64,000 nucleotides of DNA, from NCBI GenBank assembly GCA_023954375.1, contig JAMLIC010000009.1, positions 62,001-126,000 of the forward strand, read 5' to 3'. Below the pieces are notes generated by a model that was not told where the DNA came from, ran no database searches, and saw only the letters and a list, made by a program, of their open reading frames with translations. Source of the stretch: Planctomycetota bacterium (lineage in GTDB: Bacteria > Planctomycetota > J058). Every line of letters starts with the position of its first letter. The first letter of the stretch is position 1. Below are positions 57,657-64,000 of the stretch, one piece after another. Both the position numbers and the translations under genes were made by a program.

Positions 57657-57853
57657 GCGCTCGCGAGGGGCGGGCGATCGGAGCGCGTCCCGGACTGGCA
57701 CGAACTGTCCCGTTCCGCCCGTCCCCATCGCTCGCTCTGGCGGGTCGGGTACGGAGTGAGGCGCTCGCGAGGGGCGGGCGATCGGAGCGCGTCCCGGACT
57801 GGCACGAACTGTCCCGTTGCGCCCGTCCCCATCGCTCGCTCTGGCGGGTCGGG
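57657..57853. repeat. Tandem direct repeat, two copies of a 104-bp unit
   Basis: GCGCTCGCGAGGGGCGGGCG starts both copies, at 57657 and 57761. Over about 93 bp the second copy differs from the first at one position (GTTCCGCCC versus GTTGCGCCC). The unit contains CGGACTGGCACGAACTGTCC. The block fills the gap between two genes of the ycf46 operon, upstream of the well-marked start at 57608, so it could carry an internal promoter or be an inserted intergenic element. Confidence 0.9.
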
Positions 57854-57883
57854 GACGGGCGGCGGAACGAAGACGTCTCGAGC

Positions 57884-58720
57884 TCAGTCCTCGGGTTGCG
57901 ACAGGTCGAGGCCGAAGCCCCCGCCGTCGCCGTCGTCGTCGGGCTGCGACAGGTCGAAGCCGAGCGGCGGGAAGGGCGGCAGCGCGGGCGGGCCGCCGCC
58001 GTCGTCCGGGCCGTCGTCGTCGTCGCCCTGGCTCAGGTCGAACCCGCCGGGCGGGAAGGCCGGCCGGCGCGGGCGGTCGTCGTCGTCCTCGTCGTCGAAC
58101 CGCGGACCGGGGACCGGGATGCGGACGAACGGCGCGACCCGCTCGGACACGGCCGGGCCGGGGCCCGGCGGGGGGATGACGATCCCGCCCGTCGGCGGCT
58201 CGTCGTCCTTGCGGCCGTAGGGCAGCGGCTCGCGGAGCAGCCGCCGGAACCGCTGCCGATCCATCTTCGCCACGGTGGCGTGGAACTCCTGGTCGTCGAG
58301 CCAGGCCTTCAGGGCGCGCGTGGCCTTCTCGATGCGGCGCGGCACCCTGAGCTCGTCGGGGAGCCGCGCCGCGGCGCCGAGGCGCAGGGGCTGCTGGCGC
58401 TCGAAGGCCAGCGGCTCGTCCTCCTCGATGCGCTCCACGTTCCACAGGTGGAAGGGCTTCTGGTTGCGGCGGAGGCCCTTCGTCACGGCCTCGGGGATGG
58501 CGTCGGGGTCGAGGGGCGGGCAGGCCCAGCGCGGCGCGGCGCGGCCGGCGATCGTCGTCGACAGCTCGCGCCCCGCGGCGAAGCGGTCGGCGGCCTCCCC
58601 GCGGAAGCGCAGCCGCTCGCAGCGCGGCCCGACGCCGCGATGGCGGCGCGCCCGGACCAGGCGCGCCGCGAACGCCTGGAGCTCGGGCGGCAGCGCGCCG
58701 TCCGGCGCGTCGTCGCTCAC
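57884..58720 (-). CDS. Uncharacterised Ycf46-operon protein with repeated GFDLSQ motifs
   Basis: Encodes 278 residues; GTG overlaps the MutS2-like stop (GTGA). The first 175 residues are an Arg-rich, mostly helical domain (AFAARLVRARRHRGVGPRCE and KAWLDDQEFHATVAKMDRQ). The last 100 residues are Pro/Gly/Asp-rich and contain three spaced copies of (G/F)FDLSQ-like motif, each followed by acidic residues: GGFDLSQGDDDD, LGFDLSQPDDDG, LDLSQPED. Evenly repeated short linear motifs on a flexible acidic tail look like docking sites for a partner protein. The family is unknown. Confidence 0.7.
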   Translation of the reverse strand: MSDDAPDGALPPELQAFAARLVRARRHRGVGPRCERLRFRGEAADRFAAGRELSTTIAGRAAPRWACPPLDPDAIPEAVTKGLRRNQKPFHLWNVERIEEDEPLAFERQQPLRLGAAARLPDELRVPRRIEKATRALKAWLDDQEFHATVAKMDRQRFRRLLREPLPYGRKDDEPPTGGIVIPPPGPGPAVSERVAPFVRIPVPGPRFDDEDDDDRPRRPAFPPGGFDLSQGDDDDGPDDGGGPPALPPFPPLGFDLSQPDDDGDGGGFGLDLSQPED

Positions 58721-60288
58721 TCCGCGCCCCCGTGCAGCGCCTCCGCGCGCGCGCACAGCGCCGCGGGCAGCCCCGCGGCGCGGGCGACCTCGAGGGCGAA
58801 GCTGCGCCCCGACCGGCCCACCGTGAGGAGGAAGGTCGGGCGCCCCTCGGGGTCGAGGTCGACCGACGCGTTGGCCGCGCCCGGGCAGCGCGCGGCGAAC
58901 GCCTTGAGCGGCGCGAGGTGCGTCGTCGTGAGGACGAGGACGTCCTCGCGCAGGAGGTGCTCGAGGACCGCCTGCGCCAGGGCCGCCGCCTCGCCCGGGT
59001 CGGTCCCCTGGCCGACCTCATCGAGCAGCACCAGCGCCCCCGGCCGCACCGCCGCGAGCGCCCGGGCGACGTCGCGCGCGTGCGCCTGGAACTGCGACAC
59101 GCCCGCCGTCACGCTCGAGCGCGGCGCGGCGACAGCGATCAGCCGCGAGACCCGCGGGACGAGCGCCTCGCGCGCCGGGACGTGCCCCCCGCAGTGGGCC
59201 AGCGCCGTCGCCAGCCCGAGCGTCTTCATGGCCGCCGTCTTCCCCCCGCCGTTGGGGCCGGAGATCACGAGCAGCCGCCGCGCCCGGCTCACGCCCAGGT
59301 CGATCTCCACGCACTCCTCGCGCGGCAGGAGCGGGTGGCGCGCGCCGCCGAGCGCGGCCTCGAGGTCGCCCGAGAGGCGGGGCGGCGTGAGCCCCAGGTC
59401 GCGGGCGTGGCGCGCGAGCGCGAGGTGCAGGTCGAGCTGGACCACGCCGGCCGCCAGGCGCGTGTGGGCCGGTCGCCGCGGCGTCGCCCGCGCCGCCAGC
59501 GCGATCACGACCTTCCGCGCCTCCGCCAGCTCCTCGGCCTCGAGCTGGCGCACGCGGCTGTAGTCGTCCTGCGCGGCCTCGGGCTCGACGAGATGCGCCC
59601 CGTCGCGGGCCGTCCCGCGCACGAGCCCGGGCACGCTCCGCGCGTGGTCGGGGCGCACGCGCAGGCAGGGCGCCCCCTCGTGCTCGCCGAGCGGCGGCTC
59701 GGCGAGCGCGACCACGAGCCGCCCCTGCGCCGCGAGCGATGCGAGCCGCGAGCGGAGCTGCTCGCGCGCGCCCTGGAGCTCGGCCCGGAGGCCGCCGAGC
59801 GCCTCCGACGCCTCGCTCTTCACCACGCCGTACGGGCCGATCGCCGCCAGGACGTCGCGCGCCAGCGCCGCGTCGAGCGCGGGCCCGTCGGGGTCGTCGT
59901 CGGGGTCCGCGACGAGGGCGGTGAGGGCGGGGCTGCCCGCCACCGCGGCCCGCGCCGCCAGGCCCGCCTGGAGCGTCTGGGCGAGCCAGCGCAGCTCCCG
60001 CGCGCCCGGCCCGCGCTCGGCGCGCGTCAGGCGCCGGTAGAGGTCGTCGACGTCGATCGCGTCCTCGAGGTCCGGCGCCCGGTCGGCCTGCACCAGCGCG
60101 AGCGCCTCGGCCGTGCGCGCCTGCAGCGCGTCGACGTGCGCCGGGTCGAACACGGGCCGCAGCTCCCGGGCGCGGAAGCTGCCGGGCGAGGACGCGGTCC
60201 GGGCGGCCACCTGCTCGCGGACGAGCTGCCACTCCACGAAGTCGAGGAACGCGTCGAGGCCGTCGTCGTGGTGCGCGTCGGAGGTCAT
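58717..60288 (-). CDS. MutS2-like ATPase without Smr domain
   Basis: Encodes 523 residues from ATG. The N-terminal helical core domain (LDFVEWQLVREQVAARTASS) is followed by the MutS-family ABC-type ATPase: Walker A GPNGGGKTAAMKT, ALVLLDEVGQGTDP as Walker B/signature region, and TTTHLAPLKAFA. The family MutS2 is about 780 residues, with a C-terminal KOW-like and Smr endonuclease domain; both are absent here, ending at RAEALHGGAE. It could still bind branched DNA or stalled ribosomes but lacks the nuclease. It is first in the minus-strand operon and divergent from the eCIS operon. Confidence 0.87.
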   Translation of the reverse strand: MTSDAHHDDGLDAFLDFVEWQLVREQVAARTASSPGSFRARELRPVFDPAHVDALQARTAEALALVQADRAPDLEDAIDVDDLYRRLTRAERGPGARELRWLAQTLQAGLAARAAVAGSPALTALVADPDDDPDGPALDAALARDVLAAIGPYGVVKSEASEALGGLRAELQGAREQLRSRLASLAAQGRLVVALAEPPLGEHEGAPCLRVRPDHARSVPGLVRGTARDGAHLVEPEAAQDDYSRVRQLEAEELAEARKVVIALAARATPRRPAHTRLAAGVVQLDLHLALARHARDLGLTPPRLSGDLEAALGGARHPLLPREECVEIDLGVSRARRLLVISGPNGGGKTAAMKTLGLATALAHCGGHVPAREALVPRVSRLIAVAAPRSSVTAGVSQFQAHARDVARALAAVRPGALVLLDEVGQGTDPGEAAALAQAVLEHLLREDVLVLTTTHLAPLKAFAARCPGAANASVDLDPEGRPTFLLTVGRSGRSFALEVARAAGLPAALCARAEALHGGAE

Positions 60289-60362
60289 CAGGTGAGGAAA
60301 GCTAGCGCCCCCCGGGCGACCGAGCAAGGCACGACAAGGGTTTGTCGTCGCGCGCGCTCGCG

Positions 60363-60390
60363 TTGACTCGCCCCTTCTGCGTTCTAGAAT
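60363..60390 (+). promoter_or_regulatory. Sigma-70-like promoter of the eCIS operon
   Basis: TTGACT (60363-60368), a 16-bp spacer, then TAGAAT (60385-60390). Both hexamers deviate by a single base from consensus, which is striking in DNA of this GC content. It drives the Pvc16-like gene at 60441 (about 43 nt leader with CAGGGG ribosome-binding region). Confidence 0.8.
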
Positions 60391-60440
60391 TCCGACCTCG
60401 TCGGGGGGCGAGCGCGCCGCCCCGGTGGCGCAGGGGTCGG

Positions 60441-61013
60441 ATGCACGAGCACCAGTACAGGGTCATGAAGCACATCACGCTGGCCCTCGGCCGCACGCTC
60501 GAGGCGTCGGCGGCCGAGGCGCTCGGCAAGAAGGTGCGCGTGGCCTACGAGTACTCGCCCGACCTGAAGAAGGCCCCGGGCGGGTTCACGGTCCTGCACT
60601 GCGGGCTCGCGCGGCGCGGCGGCAACGCCGACCGGGAGTACGAGCGCACCTCGGAGGGCGAGCGGTTCCGCAACCCGCCCGTCCTCCTGCGGGCGCGCTA
60701 CGTCGTCTCCTGCTGGGCGCCGTCGCCCGACGACCAGGAGCTCCTGGGCGTGGCCCTGAGGACCTTCCACGACCACGCGGAGGTCGAGGTCCAGGGCGAG
60801 GAGGAGGCGACCGTCGCCCCCTACGAGGGCCGGCCGACCATCGAGATGGAGGCCCTCGGGTTCGACGAGCACAAGAAGGTGGCCGAGGCGCTGGGCATCC
60901 CGCTCGCGCCCTCGGTCGCCTACTGGGTGGACTTCGTGATCCAGAGCGGGCGGACGACGCCCATCAAGCGGGTCCGCGAGCGCGTCATGGACTTCAAGAA
61001 GATCGACGGGTGA
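60441..61013 (+). CDS. eCIS Pvc16/Afp16-like cap protein (DUF4255)
   Basis: Encodes 190 residues. A DUF4255-type domain: an N-terminal helix (MKHITLALGRTLEASAAEAL) and beta core (KVRVAYEYSP, FTVLHCGLARRGGN), then the typical YVVSCWAPSPDDQELLGVAL RT-helix. In characterised eCIS (Afp, PVC) Pvc16 proteins stabilise or cap the distal tube/sheath end. The ATG follows a good promoter. It is the first gene of the operon, whereas Pvc16 is often late, so the gene order is rearranged. Assignment rests on the domain pattern and on the sheath and tube genes downstream. Confidence 0.8.
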   Translation: MHEHQYRVMKHITLALGRTLEASAAEALGKKVRVAYEYSPDLKKAPGGFTVLHCGLARRGGNADREYERTSEGERFRNPPVLLRARYVVSCWAPSPDDQELLGVALRTFHDHAEVEVQGEEEATVAPYEGRPTIEMEALGFDEHKKVAEALGIPLAPSVAYWVDFVIQSGRTTPIKRVRERVMDFKKIDG

Positions 61014-61017
61014 TCCT

Positions 61018-61127
61018 TGATGTCGTCGGATGGGGGAGGTTATCTTCCCCGCCCCTTGCGCCCGGACGGGCGCGAGGGTGAACAGCGCGGCCTGACGGAC
61101 CGAGTGAACCGCGTTTCACCTCGTCCG
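61018..61127 (+). promoter_or_regulatory. Second eCIS promoter and leader hairpin before the sheath gene
   Basis: TTGATG (61018-61023), a 17-bp spacer and TTATCT (61041-61046) form a good promoter inside the 161-bp gap before the sheath gene. The predicted leader of about 120 nt contains an imperfect stem, CGGACCGAGTGAA (61096-61108) with TTCACCTCGTCCG (61115-61127). This would allow the structural genes to be expressed separately from the cap gene. Confidence 0.65.
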
Positions 61128-61174
61128 ACTGAGGAGCGGCTGATCGGGTCGCGCACCAACGACTAGGGAGAAGC

Positions 61175-62437
<1,263 letters not shown>

Positions 62438-62448
62438 ACAACCAGAGA

Positions 62449-62481
62449 GGGGACCGGGGCCCGCCGTGGGCCCCGGTCCCC
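62449..62481 (+). terminator. Perfect 14-bp GC hairpin after the sheath gene
   Basis: GGGGACCGGGGCCC pairs with GGGCCCCGGTCCCC around a 5-nt loop, 11 bp after the TAA of the sheath gene. There is no U-tract. In an operon this may attenuate read-through or protect the sheath mRNA from 3' decay. Confidence 0.6.
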
Positions 62482-62548
62482 GACCGACTCACGGATTGAA
62501 CGAGCGGGACGGGGCTGATCCCGGCGGGACGACGAGGAGGCGAGGCCC

Positions 62549-62989
62549 ATGGGCAACGAATCTAGGAAGAAGGCGTTCGTCAACCAGTTCGACGTGGACC
62601 TGTGTGAGGACATCACCAAGGTCTCGGCGATCACCCTGCGCTTCGCCAAGTGCGTGGCGACCGACTCGGGGGACTGGAAGTACAAGACCTACCAGCCGGG
62701 CCAGCCGGAGTACGGCAACATCACGTTCGAGGGCGTCTGCCACAAGGACACCTTCAACAAGATCCAGAGCTGGGTGAAGGACTGCTACAACGGTCAGGGG
62801 AACGTGGCCCGCAAGGACATCACGATCAACCTGCGTACCCACCAGCAGGAGGGCGCGATCCGCACCTTCCACCTGCACGACGCGTTCCCGGAGGCGTTCA
62901 ACTACGTCGACGTGGCCGCGGAGGGCAACGCGGGCGTGAACATGCGCTGGACCCTCGAGGTCCGCACCCACCGCATCAAGATGGCCTAA
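62549..62989 (+). CDS. Tail tube protein 1 (gp19-like, eCIS Afp1/5-like)
   Basis: Encodes 146 residues. It starts in an acidic beta-rich T4-gp19/Hcp-like fold: FVNQFDVDLCEDITKVSAIT, then ITFEGVCHKDTFNKIQSWV, and KDITINLRTHQQEGAIRTF. A conserved Tyr/Phe-rich end (NMRWTLEVRTHRIKMA) completes the tube subunit. Hexamers stack to form the inner tube driven out by the sheath. The ATG follows GACGAGGAGGCG. It is the first of two tandem tube genes, 21 bp apart, as in many eCIS, where one forms the bulk tube and the other adapts to the baseplate. Confidence 0.88.
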   Translation: MGNESRKKAFVNQFDVDLCEDITKVSAITLRFAKCVATDSGDWKYKTYQPGQPEYGNITFEGVCHKDTFNKIQSWVKDCYNGQGNVARKDITINLRTHQQEGAIRTFHLHDAFPEAFNYVDVAAEGNAGVNMRWTLEVRTHRIKMA

Positions 62990-63010
62990 GGCTGAGCGAG
63001 GAGACGAACC

Positions 63011-63478
63011 ATGGCTGACAGGCGCCCAGACCAGTACATCAAGAACTACGGCTTCAAGGTCGAGTTCAAGCCGGGTCCGCCGCCCGACGCGACCCACGGC
63101 AAGTGGAAGACCTTCCGCGGCGGCGGCCTCCGGCTGCACTCGCAGGCGGCCTCCCGCGGCACGGACGCGATCAAGGAGTACACGCTCGGCACGTGCGAGT
63201 GGGAGAACATCGTCCTCACCGGCCAGGTCACGGCCGAGCGCAAGGACATGCTCCAGTGGTTCCAGGACATGGTGGAGAAGGGCGGCGAGGCCGACTGCTT
63301 CCGCAGCGTCACGCTGACCTGGCTCAACCGTGACGGCGGCGACGGCCGCTCGATCACCTGGAACGAGTGCTTCCTCTGCGGCTACTCGCTCACCCCGCTC
63401 GACGGCGAGGCCGACGACGAGGAGTGCATCGAGACGGTCGAGATCTGCGTCGGCTACAGCGAGGACTTCTTCAACTAG
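63011..63478 (+). CDS. Tail tube protein 2 (gp19-like)
   Basis: Encodes 155 residues, ATG preceded by AGGAGACG. The fold pattern matches the first tube protein (KNYGFKVEFKPG, EWENIVLTGQVTAERKDMLQ, and SVTLTWLNRDGGDG), with an extended charged N-terminus (ADRRPDQYIK) and a longer acidic C-terminus (TPLDGEADDEECIETVEICV). It probably serves as the tube-initiator/adaptor or as a second tube species. Three stable hairpins follow it before the next gene. Confidence 0.85.
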   Translation: MADRRPDQYIKNYGFKVEFKPGPPPDATHGKWKTFRGGGLRLHSQAASRGTDAIKEYTLGTCEWENIVLTGQVTAERKDMLQWFQDMVEKGGEADCFRSVTLTWLNRDGGDGRSITWNECFLCGYSLTPLDGEADDEECIETVEICVGYSEDFFN

Positions 63479-63499
63479 GCCTCCGGGCTCTTCGCTCCC

Positions 63500-63592
63500 G
63501 GTGACCCCGGCGGTCACCACCATCGTCCACCCCACCGCCCGCGCGGGACGCGCGGGCGGTCGGCGCACCGCCCGCGCGAGAGCGCGGGCGGT
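63500..63592 (+). terminator. Cluster of three perfect hairpins between tube and assembly genes
   Basis: GGTGACC/GGTCACC (63500-63518, 5-nt loop), ACCGCCCGCGCG/CGCGCGGGCGGT (63534-63560, 3-nt loop) and ACCGCCCGCGC/GCGCGGGCGGT (63567-63592, 4-nt loop). The last two are near-identical tandem hairpins. A -10-like TATCCT at 63653, followed by the ATG at 63709, suggests a new transcript starts after the block. Confidence 0.65.
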
Positions 63593-63708
63593 CGGCGTGT
63601 GGCCCCCCCACGCGCCGTCTCCCCGCGCCTCCCCGCGCCAGACGGCGTCGGGTATCCTCTCGCGCCGGCGGGACGCGCCGTAGCAACCACCCCACACTGG
63701 CGGAGCGC

Positions 63709-64000
63709 ATGGCACTGCAGACCGAGTTCGAGTTCACCCTGCCGCGGGGCTTCGTGGACAAGGACGGCAACGTCCACAAGAAGGGCGTGATGCGCCTGGC
63801 GACGGCCAAGGACGAGATCGCCCCGCTGACCGACTTCCGCGTGCAGAAGAACCGCGCCTACCTGGTGATCATCCTGCTCGCGCGGGTGATCGCGAAGCTG
63901 GGCACGCTGAGCGGCGACGCGATCACGACGGACGTGATCGAGGGCCTGTACTCGGCCGACCTCTCCTACCTCCAGGAGTTCTACCGGCGCATCAACGAGG
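63709..64000 (+). CDS. Phage-tail assembly protein of the eCIS operon, 3'-truncated by window
   Basis: 97 codons are visible and the reading frame is open to the window end. TEFEFTLPRGFVDKDGNVHK and GVMRLATAKDEIAPLTDFRV, then NRAYLVIILLARVIAKLG, are the pattern of the phage tail assembly protein that accompanies tube genes in eCIS and R-type tailocins. The charged helical middle is consistent with a tail assembly chaperone. The ATG has no strong Shine-Dalgarno. The rest of the eCIS operon (baseplate, spike, AAA ATPase, tape measure) is presumably beyond the window. Confidence 0.8.
   Translation, partial: MALQTEFEFTLPRGFVDKDGNVHKKGVMRLATAKDEIAPLTDFRVQKNRAYLVIILLARVIAKLGTLSGDAITTDVIEGLYSADLSYLQEFYRRINE

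Noticed and set aside
57657..57853. CRISPR-like direct repeat
   Set aside because: Only two adjacent 104-bp copies without spacers.

Overview
The window is a very GC-rich (well over 70 percent), gene-dense bacterial chromosome segment with no rRNA, tRNA, CRISPR array or insertion sequence that I can see. Gene content suggests a free-living heterotroph of the Planctomycetota or Myxococcota type. It has a zinc-ribbon plus FHA protein, a Ser/Thr kinase with a helical C-terminal half, many lipoproteins, a MYXO-CTERM-like sorting tail, a sigma-54 activator, cyanophycin genes, a Ycf46/Ycf35 module and an extracellular contractile injection system (eCIS). The phylum is an inference; the sequence does not settle it. 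Translation is tightly packed: at least seven neighbouring gene pairs share a GTGA start/stop overlap.

Region by region. 1-2714: cyanophycin synthetase (5' end missing) and cyanophycinase, a nitrogen/carbon storage pair. 2720-5095 (minus): small membrane protein, subtilisin-like lipoprotein protease and an OB-like small protein. 5287-7193: sigma-54-dependent activator and a small membrane protein. 7476-11662 (minus): S41/PDZ protease and a large secreted protein with a C-terminal anchor. 11821-20518: lipoprotein (frameshifted), large membrane protein, ABC transporter ATPase and permease, and a Ser/Thr kinase. 20796-22808 (minus): RRM protein and RhlE-type helicase, both with long leaders. 23255-25738 (minus): peptidoglycan amidase with a sorting tail. 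25940-29527: three poorly known proteins, one with a RING-like finger. 29621-30586: Rpn-family nuclease. 30624-36627: giant acyl-CoA dehydratase activase fusion and its partner, divergent from a TetR regulator with a perfect palindromic operator. 37006-39690: P-type cation ATPase. 39834-45473: GH57-like lipoprotein and beta-propeller lipoprotein. 45474-45980: GC-rich minisatellite. 45981-51689: secreted Gly/Asp-rich protein, polytopic membrane protein, adenosine deaminase and a degenerate metallopeptidase-like lipoprotein. 51759-53202: FHA, TPR and a small protein.

53227-60288 (minus) is a probable operon of eight genes around Ycf46 (AAA ATPase), Ycf35/DUF1257 and DUF2997, with a pentapeptide-repeat protein, three uncharacterised proteins and a MutS2-like ATPase. 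Diverging from it, 60441 to the window end is the start of an eCIS operon: Pvc16-like cap protein, sheath, two tube proteins and a tail-assembly protein. It has two good sigma-70-like promoters and very stable hairpins between cistrons. These two back-to-back operons are the most interesting part of the window.

Other notable signals are a perfect 50-bp repeat that begins at the stop codons of two genes 45 kb apart, a long-palindrome repeat family, a tandem 104-bp repeat, an exact TAnnnT-N6-ATG leaderless signature at three places, and three probable single-base frame disruptions in low-complexity or homopolymer DNA.
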